The notes beneath the pieces were generated by a model, which was not told where the DNA came from, ran no database searches, and saw only the letters and a program-made list of their open reading frames with translations. Shown here one piece after another: positions 45,230-57,124 of a stretch of 64,000 nucleotides of DNA. The position numbers and the translations under genes are program-made. The DNA comes from Histoplasma ohiense (Eukaryota; Ascomycota; Eurotiomycetes; Onygenales; Ajellomycetaceae): contig JAEVHH010000004.1 of assembly GCA_017607445.1 (NCBI GenBank), forward strand, positions 1,240,001 through 1,304,000, given 5' to 3'. Positions within the stretch are counted from its first letter, which is position 1. Each line of letters opens with the position of its first letter.

Positions 45230-47600
45230 ATCCGTAACCGTAAAAAGGGAATTTTAGTTCCAAATCCAACAAAGAGAACAAGGTAAGTAAAAGGATATGA
45301 AATGAAGGTTCTTTGTTCCGTTTTGTAGAAGACCCTGGACACACGAGCGAACACTTATTTTATTTACTGAAGCACAATCTTCCACCCAGACGAACAATGC
45401 GGTGTCCGCCTGAGATAGAGGAAGGCCCGATGTGGCGATGGCTGACGAGAGCTAGCAACCTACGCCAGCAAGATGGCAAAGATCGATATATGTAACAGTC
45501 CCTGCCCCAAGAGAGGCGTTATGGGGGTCTGGCGGAAAGAGGGATGAAGAAAGCTCTAGGATGGGGAATTGTGGCTAATCCGAAATATGAACCCCCGCAC
45601 TGGCAAGATACCGATACCTGCAAAAGTATCGGGTCCAGCAGACGAGGAGATCTGCCTTTATAGAAAATGACAAGTTAAAGGGTTATGTTGGGTTTGCTAT
45701 TTCCGGTGTCGGTTTGTGAATGGCTCGTTATCGAGGTCTTTTTTTATTCACCATGTTAGTTGATGTTGTTTGATCGAAGAGAAGAGGAGCAAAATGGGAG
45801 TAAAGAATGAATTGGAAGGTCAGTTGAATTGGAACCACGATTCATTCCCAATTCCCAGACAAAATGGTAGGGATATTGTGTAACATCGGCCAAGGTGGGC
45901 AAAAGGGAATAAAGAGAGGGACGAATATAGATATAACCTACTTTGCGGGCTTCGAGAGAAATCGTAGGAGATCCTTACGGCTCATGGAGAGAATTGTGGC
46001 GTTTCTCTTCAATGAGTCAAACGTGGCAGCTCATCTGCACGCTCAGATCATCGAACAGATGCTATATTGGTGGCTTTATCCCTCGCTGGGTAGATGAATT
46101 CGTCCTCTTTCACACCGACGAGGGGCGCTGAACGTAAATCACGTTATTTGAACAAACACTGCAAGAGCTGTGAGAAGTGTGTCAAATGAAGACAAACAGA
46201 ACAGTGTAAAGCAAGGGAAATAAAACAAGATAGAAGTAATGGCAGATGTGTTTTGGATAGGGAATGCTGTAGGAGAGAGATGGTGGGTGTGGCGTGTGTG
46301 TGTGTGTGAGTGTGTTTTTGTAGGCGGGTGTGTGTGTGTGTGCGTGTGGGGAAGAAAAGTTTAGAATGAGTTGAGAGAGGTATTTCAACAATTGAGATGG
46401 CTACGCACCTTGGAGATACAGAGCGACAGCAGCAAGTTCAATGAGAACTGGCTGAGAGATGGTCAGAATCAAAGAGAAGTTGGGCGAAAAAGAGGAAGAA
46501 ATGTGGACGGAAGCACAACGCAACGGTGAAGTTGATGGAGAACAAGTCACCGCGTCACACCAAGCCGCTTTGGGCAACCTCCCGCTTGACCACTTGCTGG
46601 AGGCCTAGGGTTCGTCCGGGCCAGGTCGGAGCTTGGAGGCCCTATATAGTTAATTGGTGCCTGGAAATGAAGGGACAATCAATTCTACGTATAACTATAC
46701 GATTCGATTTTAACTACTTAAAGAAGGGTTTGTAGTTCGGACCATTGTTGTTCTGCAAAGATGGTGCACCCCACGCTATGGCTGGCGACAATTTTTGGGG
46801 CTTCGCATCTTTGTTCTCCAGGGCAGGAAAAGAATTGAAGCAACGGACGGCATTCTGCGTAGATAACATACATTCATGCGTATCCATATATACTAGTATG
46901 ATCTATTTCTTTGAGATTATCCTCCTTTGCTCCGTCCCCTGTGAGGTGGTGCAACTTAAAATTTGCATCCAACAACACTACTAGTAGTAAATATATTGCT
47001 ACAACCTCTTCTCTGCTCAAAAATTGGATTGCCTAAATTTTTCAAAGGGATTGACTTACATTTGCCGAAAAATGTATCTGTGGGCGTCCAGGCTACCAAT
47101 CAAATCAAATCAATTCTTTTTTCTTTTACATTGGGCAACGCAGCAGCCAACCTGCCTCCTGCAGGATGCGCATGGGTGATGAGAGAGGTTTCTTTTCCTC
47201 GTGTCAGTTATCCGTCATGTGGTGGTAGAGAAGAAGAAGGAGGAGGAGAAAACAAGAGAAGAGTAGAAAAGCCACAGGCCCGTACGTCCCAATATATTTT
47301 CGTTATATTGAGATTGGTGGTGCTTTCAACTCTTGCTGCAATCTGCAGCGGTCGAGATAAATAGCCTGGGTCATATTTGTTTACGAATCATCAGCGATTG
47401 GCGATGTTATAATAAAAGGCCTGTCATATCTAGACCTATAGTGTCCCGGCGTAAGAAATATTGATAGATACATACATGCACAATCGTGCATTCAGGAAGA
47501 AAAAAGAAAGAAAAAAAGTAAAGCAAAGCAATCGATGGATGGTAGGAAAGTAATATACTATCGGACCTCTCTTTAGGGATATTATTCATTCACCCTGCTA
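45230..47600. other. 2.4-kb intergenic region, likely long SPE2 leader and promoter
   Basis: No protein-coding gene is evident. On the minus strand a pyrimidine-rich stretch at about 46560-46410 ends in CTCCAAG followed by GTGCGT, a good 5' splice site (near 46407), and TTTTGCAG occurs at about 45615, suggesting a 5'-leader intron for SPE2. A nine-codon upstream frame (45754-45728, minus) is also present. A TG/CA microsatellite lies at 46286-46350. From 46.7 to 47.6 kb I see nothing recognisable. Confidence 0.45.
46286..46350. repeat. interrupted (TG)n microsatellite
   Basis: Two TG-rich runs are separated by a short T-rich and G-rich interruption. It is non-coding simple sequence, inside the possible SPE2 leader intron. 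Confidence 0.9.
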
Positions 47601-47605
47601 CCTAG

Positions 47606-47765
47606 TCTCAGTATGCCGTTTGATCAAATCTTGATCGAATTATGACAATATCTAAAGCTTATTCATTTCATTCCTTAACTATAAATACTGCTATTATTCA
47701 GTTTAATATCTATTAGAGATCAATTCAACTTGATATTTAGTGATAGTTATCGAGGAAATATTCGC
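47606..47765 (+). repeat. left LTR-like inverted arm
   Basis: This AT-rich arm pairs with 48612-48776 in reverse complement over nearly its whole length, with small insertions and deletions. Its inner end lies about 50 nt before the gag-like ATG, as expected for an LTR 3' end. Confidence 0.75.
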
Positions 47766-47813
47766 ATGATTAACTGGTTCTACGATTTCCTATATCGACA
47801 TCTTTCTATCAGG

Positions 47814-48482
47814 ATGGCAACCGAGCTTGGCCCATCCAAATCAACGATTATCTTGGAATCTTCCAAGAACTGGTACCTTTGGTACTGATCGATACTATTC
47901 TTTCTTTGCCTTACAACTCGATGTATGTACCGGGGTTTATCAATTGAGCACTTGTCGATGCCTTCTCCCCCGGATGTCCCTAATGAGCGCACCCCACCCT
48001 AGGAGCGAAAGATTGGGTTGGGAGATGCAGCAAGTACGATATAATAACGAGATAAACCAATACCAACGGAAGGTTGATGGCCGTTAGCAAGATACTGATT
48101 GGGTGAAATCCTTCGAACGGTTATCTGCTAGTGAGATCTACTCCATAGATAGCTATGAAAGGAAGCCGATGCTTTAACGTTAAGGGCCTGTTGAGCGCTC
48201 TTGAGATGCGGTTACCCCGTATAATGGCAGGGGACCAATATGAAGTTCCGATTGAAGTACGATAAACCTTCGCAAGCTGCCCAAACAGAACCTAGAGAAG
48301 TGGTTAGATAATTGGGCAGATTTCCTTCAAACCAATAGAACAATCGATCCTTCGTACGTTGCGGTTTAGAAACATGAGATAGCAAGTAAAGAGAAGGATA
48401 ACCTCAACCTAGCAAAGATGATCAGCGAATTCCGAGCTGAATATAAGAAGAACGGATTGTTAGATCCTGGACCAGTGATGTA
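47814..48482 (+). pseudogene. Copia gag remnant
   Basis: The piece carries recognisable Gag-like segments in more than one frame with several stops. It is non-functional as it stands. Identification rests on motif resemblance (SSKNWYLW, EINQYQRKVDG, MISEFRAEYKK) and on its position just inside the LTR-like arm. Confidence 0.6.
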
Positions 48483-48611
48483 GGCAAGCAGGACGGCAGG
48501 GGTCAAGAACCTGTATCTCTGTTTCTAATCATTCCTGGGCCAGTTGTTATTTATTACCTTGTTCCACACCTTCGTCCGGATGAAGGAAGGAGAATATGGA
48601 TAAGAAGAGGG

Positions 48612-48776
48612 AATATTACCTCAAAATCACTAAATATCAAGTTGAATTGACCTCTGGTAGATATTTTAGCTAATTACACTGAATAATAGTAGAATTTAGT
48701 TAAGAGTTAAGGAATGAATGAATAAGCTTAAGGCGGGATTTGATCAAGATTTAATCAATCGACATACTGGGACTAG
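48612..48776 (-). repeat. right LTR-like inverted arm
   Basis: This is the reverse-complement partner of 47606-47765. Its outer edge is at the CATACTGGGACTAG block (about 48763-48776). Confidence 0.75.
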
Positions 48777-49081
48777 TATCCGCTAATCCGATATATACAA
48801 TGTATGTACTTTACAAACATAAGATGAGATAGGACAAATTAACTAGAAATAAAAACCTTTTTTGAGGGAAAAAAAGAGAAAAATGGAAAATCTATAGAAA
48901 GACTCCAGTCCCCGATACACCATGGAAAAACACCGTTGGCCTCGCGGGACGCCCCCCCCAAAAAAAAGCACGATACAATAAGCAGGGGAATAAGGAGTTT
49001 CCCTCTCCAGAATGCCCAGGAACAATACATAAAGAGCAAGAAGCGGGGGGGAATGACAACAACCAGAAATCCCCATCCATC

Positions 49082-50720
49082 TCACCGACTCCCAATTATC
49101 ACATTCGCCAATCCCACTTGCCCACCCTCCAGTATTCTTCCAGCAATAACCTCCCCAACCTTCTCAACCAGCCTCCCCCTCACCTCTTCCGCCTCGCCCT
49201 TCTCCGAAACCCCATTTGTCACCATCTCCATCCCTGCTTGTAGTTCACCATCGCCCAACGTCCCCAACACCGCCAATATAACCCCAATAACCTTCTCGGC
49301 CTCCAACCTCCTCACCGTTTCCTCCACCCCTGACCCGGCGCCCGCACCCGCGCCAGCGCCAGCGCCAGCGCCAGCCCCTGTCGTCGTAGCAGTCGCATCC
49401 TTCAACACAATCTCATACGTCTTCAGATTCGGCACGATGAGTTCACGCACCACATCAACGCCGCCGATAGACTGCAGGCCGATGATGGCGCCGTAGTGCG
49501 TGCCCAGCGGCTTGCCCGGGTCCAGGAAGTCTCTCAGAAATGTGCGCGCGAGGCGGGGGCGGAGGGTGTGCGAGGAGTGCGAGTACTTGCGCGCTATCAT
49601 GCTGATGAGGGAGGCTGCGAGGTCGCGGAGGGCGAAGTGTTCGAGGTGGTCGGCCGCGCCGATGCTGGTACCCAGTTGGCGGCCGAGGAGGCAGGTGAGG
49701 ACTGGGGGGATGAGGGAGGGGACCTAGATATATGTATATAAATACATACACAAATAAGTATTTTGTTGGAAATTGCTCGCCCGGCGTTGGATCGTTAACT
49801 ATGATTTGGAACTTACGTAAGGATCCACATAGAGCGTTTTATTCTGGATCAGAGCCTCGGTCATATGCATGACCTGCGTCAGCACGAATAGGTCCTTGAG
49901 GCTATGCGTGACTTTCTCGGAGATGAACTGGACGAAATACGGCACGAGCTGATGCAGGCCCGGGTCGTCTTTCAAACTTGAGAATGCAGAGAGCCGGTAC
50001 TCATCGTTTAACTCGTCTAGGAACGCGGTGCACACTTTCTCGAAGTAGAGTTGCAGCTCCTTTGAAAGGATGTGCTTCACCAACGGCTTAACAGTGACGT
50101 TGTCATTCCCGCTCATCGCTGCGAGATTGGCATTGGCATTGGGACCCTTGGACACCAATTCGAGATTCCGCGAATCCGCCCCCGCGGGGTTCTGTGGTAT
50201 TGTAGGCTGCACTCCCTCGACGGCCAGCCAGTGCGCTAGAAGAAAGCGTATCAAATAGCAAAATGTCAATACCAATCCCCCTTCATCAAAAAAAAAAAAA
50301 AAAAAAAAAAAAGAAAGAAAGAAAGAAAAAAAACATAGATATATACACACCCGTAAACGTAATCTCCCTCGGCACCCTCGGCAACGGCGCATTAATCAAC
50401 TTCTCAAAATCAACCTCGTCATCCTCCACATAGAAAAGAGGCTGTCCAGGGCCCAACGTCGCCTCGCCGAACCGCAACGGCCTCGTCGACTCGTAGCCAT
50501 ACAACGGCTCCACATCCAACACGCGCAGCGCGAGCGAAACATCCTGCGTCGTCAGCAACGTGCGTTTGGCATGGCGCATGAATTTCAGCGCCTCCTCGAG
50601 GACCTGCGAAATGCGGTATTCGACATCGCGCGCGAGGTTGTCGACCACTTCGTCGCTGAGGGCGCCGATGCCGACTGATTCGGCGACGTCGCGGATGTTT
50701 TCTGGATTCCAGACGGACAT
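49082..50720 (-). CDS. TAF6: TFIID subunit TAF6
   Basis: Exons 50720-50351, 50235-49817 and 49723-49082 give 476 residues. The N-terminal histone fold (about residues 1-70) opens MSVWNPENIRDVAESVGI and includes LEEALKFMRHAKRTLLTTQDV, the partner surface for TAF9. The join EITFT|AHWLAVEGVQPTIPQNP is the conserved link to the middle domain, and the C-terminal half (from KELQLYFEKVCTA) is the HEAT-repeat domain. TAF6 belongs to the core of TFIID. Intron 1 contains an A run and GAAA repeats (50288-50330). An alanine-glycine repeat of about seven units near residue 395 is encoded by GCN-GGN codons. The gene is in tandem with SFH5 on the minus strand. Confidence 0.94.
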
Positions 50721-51994
50721 TCTATATTATATATATGTGGCGTGTATTCGTCTTCTTTTGAACGGGTGTTCTGTTACGATGTGTATGGGGGTAGCTAATG
50801 GGCGAATTTGTCTGGGCCGTCGGGGGGCCTGGTGCTTTGGTTTCGAGGGGTGGGGATTTATTATTTATTTTGATTCCCTGTCGCGACCGGAGTACAAAAT
50901 CGCCGTATCCACCTACGTATCTTAGGATAGTTTATGCCCCCTTCTGGAATCAGTAACTTGAGTCGAGGATGCGACGGAGGACATGCGCTGGATGGACGTG
51001 AGAGAAGCGTAGCTTATTTAGCGGTTGCACATCCTGGGATGGTAGCTCTTTCACCAGCGAGTGAATTGAGTTATTCCGTCCTGTGAACTAGGGCTTATCC
51101 ACCCGCTGAGCAGTCCAGCGCCAGCCTATACCATGTGAATAGGCTGTATGCAAGCTTCGAGCACGCGTGGTGAGAAGAGATGAAGATATTTATGGTCCTA
51201 TCGTTGCTGGTAACCTAGGTAGGACGGAGAATGAATAAGCATAGACTGCGCTTGTGGCACAAATCACCCGCCGGATTGAGCTTACAAGCTTCATGTGCAA
51301 TGCCTATCATGTATTTACAGCCCTTCACTAACAGTAAAATATAGCATAATAAATGAGTTGTATCGGAGCAGCATAGAAACTGAATTAACTTTTGAGTTGA
51401 AATAAAAAACCCTGAAAAATACAAGTTTGATCAAGTAGACTAAAGAGGACAAGGAAAAGTTATTTTGAATGGTATCATGGAGGGCAGTAGTAAAGAAACA
51501 GGTGAGAAGGCACCTTCAAGATAAAAAAAGGAAAGAAAACAAAGAAAAGCCCGCAGAGCCCTCTTGTCCTACTCAGATTCAGAACAATCACGGAGTGGAC
51601 AACAGCAAGCACCTCGGTGTATCAAGAAACAGGCCATACGCTATCAAGTTACTTGAAAAAAAGGAAAAGAAAAACAACCTCAGGCCAACTTCTTTTTTTT
51701 GGTCGAACAGTAAAAAGGAACCAGCTCTCCGCAAACATCGATACAAGGTCTTTTTCAGCAGTTGAAAAACAGCTCGTCAAACCCAACAAAACCAGAAGCT
51801 ACGTATTATTATATATAGCCTGTGGGTGAGCTTGAGCTGGTTAGGTTAGCGCAACAAAACAAACGGCGAGCTGGGAGCCATAGTAAGTACTCACACACGT
51901 TGCGACCAAGCAATGAAACAAAGTGAAATTACGAGAAAAAAAAAAAAGTTCAACGTCACGAGGGGGATGAACAAGGTGAGGGAGATCTCCAAGA
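50721..51994. other. intergenic region between TAF6 and SFH5
   Basis: This 1.27-kb stretch holds the TAF6 promoter and the SFH5 transcript end. A short frame at 51469-51765 is lysine-rich and not family-like. Nothing else is seen. Confidence 0.55.
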
Positions 51995-53439
51995 TCATTT
52001 GGCCACTTCAGCAGGAGTTTCACTCGCTGAAGAGGCTGCAGGTTTCTCAGGTTCAGAAATTGCTGCAGGGGCATCGGCTGCGACTGGAGCTTCCGCTTGC
52101 TTGGCATCTTCAGCGGGAGTCTTAGCTACATCTTTCGCAGAGCCATTAGTTTCGGTAGTAGGGGGGTTAGCCTGGGCTGGAGGAGCGGATTCCGGAGCAG
52201 GAGGTTCAGGGGTATCCTCCCTCAAGGTGACAGTTCGAGCACTTTCTGCCAGCTCATCCGCCTTGCCACCGTACGACTTGGGAAGCTCGTCAGCAAACGA
52301 AAATTCACGAGCAAGATTCACGCCATTGGTGATAGGGTGGAACTTCCGGATGGTGTTCTTGCTGAGGAACACCTTCAACGCGGTGAAGACCCAACCCATG
52401 AGAGCAGGAACATTGACGAAGAATTTTTCCTTCAGGAGCTCTGGATACGCGGTGCTGAAGACGTCGATGGTTTGTTTGGTGGCACTCTTAATCGTAGGGT
52501 TCAAACGAAGGAAGCTGACGTTCTGGTAGTCATGGACCTGGATCATCTGGTAAGGGTCCTCGCCAGAGTAATCGATCACGGATGTGGCTTCGCTAAGCTT
52601 CAAGTCTTTAACAGCCATCTCCATCAATGCAACTCTCCACTTGATAAATCTAAATAGATAAAAAATAAAAACGAAGCGGGGCCAGTCAGTGATTCTGGTC
52701 AGTGCAGGGACGGAGCTGATAGAACCTACTCATCAACATCGCCAAAGGTACGATTGACATCTTTGACAGATCCATAAATGTTCCAGGTGAAAACGACCTT
52801 TGTTTGTTTCTGGTCTTTGTAATTCGCAACATAGCCGAGACCCTGAAACTTGCTTGAGCTGTAAGTAGCCTTTTCAGCCAGGGCTAAGGGGTTCATTTTC
52901 TTGCGCCATTCCAGAGCCTTTCTGAGCTGCTCTTCCGCGAGTTTGACGTTACCCTCATTGGCACGGAGGAACTTGATCAACACATTGACGGTTGGCACGT
53001 CATCGGAATCCTTGAGGGTGACGCCCCACATCTCATTGTGGTCAGCCTTCTTGAGGATAGAGGCAAGTTTTTCGAAAAATTCGCTGAGGGCGGGGTTCTT
53101 GGACAAGTACTCGGGCCGCGTATCGACAGGAGTTTCGTCAGGTTTGTTCTCGGAACCGGCCCCGTTCTTCTTTTGGCCGTCTTTCTGTGCTTCAATCGCA
53201 TTCACATCGGGCGGCTGGGCGGAGGTAATTGGGTTCGCAGTTGGAGCTGTGGCAGCAGCTGGTGGCGCATCGGTACTGGGATTTTCCGTTTGTTTATTCT
53301 TTTCATCCTGAGGAGCCTTGGTGGTGCTGTTGTCGGTCGCCGACTGCTCGGGGGCCTTCTCAACGGCGGGGACATCAGCAGTGCCTGCAGCAGCAACGGC
53401 TGCAGCGGCGGCCTGGGCAGGTTTCTCAGTTTCCGACAT
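51995..53439 (-). CDS. SFH5: Sec14-like phosphatidylinositol transfer protein Sfh5
   Basis: Exons 53439-52730 and 52649-51995 give 454 residues across an 80-nt intron. A long Ala/Pro/Thr-rich N-terminus (about residues 1-110) precedes the CRAL-TRIO N-terminal helices (LSEFFEKLASILKKADHNEMW, LIKFLRANEGNVKLAEEQL) and the lipid-binding domain (about 190-360), which includes VFTWNIYGSVKDVNRTFGD|EFIKWRVALMEMA and FFVNVPALMGWVFTALKVFL. Sfh5 transfers phosphatidylinositol between membranes, and yeast Sfh5 also binds haem. The intron separates two conserved blocks and the join keeps the helix intact. The C-terminal 90 residues are Ala/Glu/Pro-rich and disordered. The upstream region (53640-53705) is a GA-rich repeat. 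Confidence 0.92.
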
Positions 53440-54690
53440 TGTTGCCAGAAGGAATGCAACGAAGCTATATATACTCGTATGGGTGAGTATTACGAGGTCC
53501 TGGTGAGGAAAAGCTAATTCAACGCGTCACAACGGCGAAGGCACACAGCAATCAGCGAAGGCGGTAGGATTGCTGGGGAGCCTACCTACCAGAGAAAAGC
53601 GATGCACTTGTGAAAAGACTCAATCGCAGCCTGCGATAAGGGAGAGAGCAGAGACAGCAGAGAGCAGAGAGCAGAGAGCAGAGAGACAGAGCAGAGAGAG
53701 CAGGAAAAGGGGTGGGAAGAGGTGGGAATTGCCAAGAGGAACGGGATGAGAATCGACCACCGAGCCGCCAGGAGCTGGGCTGGGCCGGGTTGAGTTTGAG
53801 CTTGTGAAGGTGGAAATGAAACAAGACGGCGGGAATTGTGAGTTTCAGCCTTTTGGCAGTTTTGGCTGCTGTTGCCCAAAGTGCCCCTGCCCCCGGCGCC
53901 TGCGGCCTGCCTAGTTCGGCAGGGGGGCCTTCCCCGAAACGCTGCCCCGATCCCAATACACACTAGCGTAGGTAGTAAACAAACTGCCGAACCGGGAACT
54001 ACCCGCGCGCTTACGAGAAACAGCCGCCAACGCTTCCAAGGTTCGCTTGTTGCTCCGAGAAATATAATTTGCTCGTCTACGCTCCAAATCTATGCATCCA
54101 TGGAGAGAACAGATTGGCGGGGAAATTGCTGTCTCTGTCCAATTATCACTGGAAGCTTCTGGCCAGGAGATGATATCCTTTACGACCTTGGGTACTAACC
54201 AGTGCTAGTGCTGGTATGCATGCATCAGAACTGCTTCAAATAACACAGGAGAATATGTCCCAGTTCTTGTATTTCGGGCATTCCCAGGTGCCTCTTTCTT
54301 TCCAATTCTTGCCTGGCCAATGAATGAATTTGAATTGTTTGATATTGGCTCCACGCGTGGTTCTGACGTTCCACTAGCATCAGTTCCACATTGTTTGACG
54401 TCTTGCCAGTCTGCTTCCAAGGTTGCTACTATCTTTCTCTCTGTTTGGCGCGGAGCATGCTCTCTTGCAGTGTGCGGCTCTTTCTCTCTTTCTCCTTCTG
54501 GCCTCCGCAGCGAACTCCGCCTTATCAATCTCAGCCAAACCACCCTGTATGCATTGTCATTCGCATCATCGCCATAAGCATCATCACACCCATACGCATC
54601 TAGCTTTCTTTTGAAGGAAGGCAAAAAAGCAAAAGACATCTCGTCTCTGGCTATCTATCTACTGACTAACTAACGTGCCTCTCGTTTGTG
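53440..54690. promoter_or_regulatory. divergent promoter region, SFH5 / NRPS-like gene
   Basis: This 1.25-kb region between divergent starts contains a purine-rich AGAGCAGAG repeat (53640-53705) close to the SFH5 start and a GC-rich block around 53880-53950. I looked for the missing first half of the NRPS condensation domain here on the plus strand and did not find it. Confidence 0.5.
53640..53705. repeat. purine-rich GA repeat in the SFH5 5' flank
   Basis: Imperfect tandem AGAGCAG/GAGA units run for about 65 nt. In the SFH5 direction this is a CT-rich tract, a common feature of fungal promoters and leaders. Confidence 0.8.
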
Positions 54691-56739
54691 ATGGTTCTTT
54701 CACCTCACCCTCGTTGCCTTTTTCCAGTCATCGAACACCACGTACCACCCAGGATCGGCCACGGTTTCTTCAAAACAGGCGCTGATGTACGAAATACCGA
54801 GCATTCGAGAACTTTGTCGTTTTGCGCTGAGAACTCTCTATCTCTTCTTGCATTCTATAAGACCGTATGGGCCTTGATACTAAAGCAGTTTGCCAACACT
54901 GACCATGTCTACTTTGGTGTGGTAGACACCAGCCACACCACTCGGGGCATGCCCTCTGCTCCAGGAGGCGAGGCTCAGGAGCAAGAGCACTCAAAAACCC
55001 AGTCATGGTGTCATGTCCATCTTTCTTCAACAGATACTCTTCTTGAAATTTTGGAACAGCTAGAATCAGAGCCGCGACGGGGATACCCTGCGGAAGGGCT
55101 GGGGGTATCATCTTTGTGTTTCAACACAGAAATACATCTGCTGGAAGGAGATATCTCAGATTATACAGGCGGAAACGACATATATCCGGTAATATGGATT
55201 TTGTTTCATATAGCTATCGGATTTCTTGCTAACCGGTCAAATGGCTTCTAGTGCCCTGGGATGATCGATATCCAGCTATGCATCTCCCCAGATCAATTCG
55301 TTTGTAGGTGCCGGGCTTCGTCGATGACGGGGACAGCCGCCCAAAGCTTATGCGAAACATTCAGAAAGACTGTTGCAAGTGTCTTGGCCAACCCACGACA
55401 AACCGTTCCAGGTTTGGACATGCTCTGTAGTTATGACAGATCCAGAATCGAGCGTTGGAATAAAATTGATCCGTGGAGTCGAACCGTAAAAGGATGCATT
55501 CATGACCTGATACAGATACAGGTCTCGTGTCAGCCAGAGAACCTTGCTGCTGATGGTTGGGATGGACCCATGACATTCCGCGAGCTGTGGGATCGATCTT
55601 CACGATTATCCTACTACTTCCACGATCTTGGAGTCAAACAAGGGATAATGGTACTCTTCAGCATGGGCCTATCCAAATGGGCAATTATTGCCATGCTGGC
55701 TATTCTTCGCACCGGCGCTGTCTGTGTTCCGATCGACTTGCTGGACCCAACGCCTTATATTCGGGTTATAGAGGCAAAACTCGTTTTTGCTGACCAGTCC
55801 CAAGTGGAGCAGCTCTTTGGCAAAGTCGAGTATATACTTACAGACTTACAGAATTTCGTGGACCTCCTCGGCCCAACGCCTGACATTTACGAGCCACAAG
55901 TGTCCCCTCAAGACCCGGCCTTTGTCATGTTTACATCTGGCATCACTTCCACACCAAAGCCTGTAATCCTAGGCCATGAGGCCATATGTACCAACATTCT
56001 CCACCTTGCAGAAACCCTGGAAATTAACGACAAATCGCGGATTTTTCAATGTTCATCTCTCACATCCAACGTAAGTATCTTCGACATTTTCGGCACAATC
56101 GTCAAAGGCGGATGCGTATGTTATGCCACAGAACATGATAGGGACACAGATCTACCACGCGCGATCTCCGCTACCCGAACCACACACGTCCTCCTTACCC
56201 CTGCCCTCTTACGTGAACTGACTCCAGATACCGTCCGTAGCCTGGAAGTTATATCCGTCATTAGCGACGGCCTCGCGATAAGCGATTTGCTGAGGTGGCA
56301 GGACCACGTCAGTTTGGTCCATCTCTACGGCAACACGGAATGCACCATCTGTTGCACAGCGACAGACACGCGCCACCAAGAACGATTAAAATACCACGGC
56401 CGGCTCAACATCGGCCGCCCGATAGGTTGCAGAACATGGATCGCCGAGCCGAGCAATGTCCATCACAATCTTGTCCCAATTGGCGGAGTTGGCGAGCTGC
56501 TGATTGAGGGCACGAACCTAGCTCACGGCTACTACGTATCAGAAGCGGCAGAAGAAGGAGGAGACAATGGAGGAAATGAAAATATGATGACGCAGCCATT
56601 TATCGTTGATCCTGAATGGCTTTCGAAATTTCCGAATATAGTGCCGCCTGGGAGGAAGGTTCGGATGTATAGGACGAGGGACCTGGTGCGGTATGAATCC
56701 GATGGGTCCATTAAGTTTATGCGGCGGATGGAGATGTAA
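54691..56739 (+). CDS. truncated NRPS-like protein: partial condensation plus adenylation domain
   Basis: Exons 54691-55188 and 55252-56739 give 661 residues. Residues 1 to about 250 match the second half of an NRPS condensation domain (SLLAFYKTVWALILKQF, VYFGVVDTS) without the catalytic HHxxxDG half. Residues 260-661 match an adenylation domain: TFRELW (A1), LRTGAVCVPID (A2), FTSGITSTPKP (A3, normally TSGSTGxPKG), HLYGNTECT (A5), GELLIEGTNLAHGYY (A6), YRTRDLVRY (A7, normally RTGD). It stops inside A8 at MRRMEM, so the hinge, the A10 lysine and any carrier domain are missing. Several glycines of the phosphate loop are changed. I infer an inactive remnant or a reused domain. No tailoring or transport genes of a biosynthetic cluster lie beside it; neighbours are SFH5 and GLC8. 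Confidence 0.85.
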
Positions 56740-57098
56740 TGTGATATAATGTCTTGGAGGGCCAAGGAGTGGAGAACGATTTTTTTTTTTTTTTTCGTTT
56801 AATTTTTATTTTTGTTTTGTTTCTCGATGGGACCGGATCTATTTACTTAATCAAGAAGAAATAAATGTGGATTACGAGGAGTAGACGGGTATTATGAGGG
56901 AGTAGAAGGAGGTTAAAAGGGAGCCCTGGAGATTCTTGAGGGTTTGGATAATGGGCAGACACTCTTATGACGTATCAGAACGAACTATGTTATTTATTTT
57001 AGCGGCTTACTTACGCTGTACTTGCGCGCCATCCCAATAGCATACGGTATTTAATGTATCCTTGCTAAGGCTAATAAGGCACATAACATATATGTATG

Positions 57099-57124
57099 TA
57101 TGTACTGTACATGTACAGTACATA
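57099..57124. repeat. 26-bp perfect palindrome
   Basis: The sequence equals its reverse complement from 57099 to 57124, with core CTGTACATGTACAG. The same TGTACAGTAC motif recurs at 57138-57152. It lies in non-coding DNA downstream of the NRPS-like gene. Confidence 0.85.

Larger units (their letters stand above)
47606..48776. mobile_element. decayed Copia-type retrotransposon fragment between inverted LTR-like arms
   Basis: Two arms of about 160-170 nt, 47606-47765 and 48612-48776, match each other in inverted orientation with scattered differences; shared blocks include TTCAACTTGATATTTAGTGA and TCATTCCTTAACT. Between them the plus strand holds broken coding sequence resembling the Ty1/Copia Gag N-terminus: an ATG at 47814 followed by a stretch ending SSKNWYLW, then NNEINQYQRKVDG near 48060, a WLDNWADFLQTN segment near 48305-48340 and LNLAKMISEFRAEYKK near 48400-48450. 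Stops (for example after WYLWY and after KVDGR) and frame changes break it. No protease, integrase or reverse transcriptase is present. Because the two arms face each other, the piece is not a simple element with direct LTRs; one arm probably comes from an inverted second copy. Confidence 0.7.

Noticed and set aside
49496..49741. Plus-strand frames antisense to TAF6
   Set aside because: They arise from the GC-rich codons of TAF6 exon 3.
56740..57000. Continuation of the adenylation domain after the NRPS-like stop
   Set aside because: In no frame does the sequence resemble the missing hinge or A9-A10 motifs.
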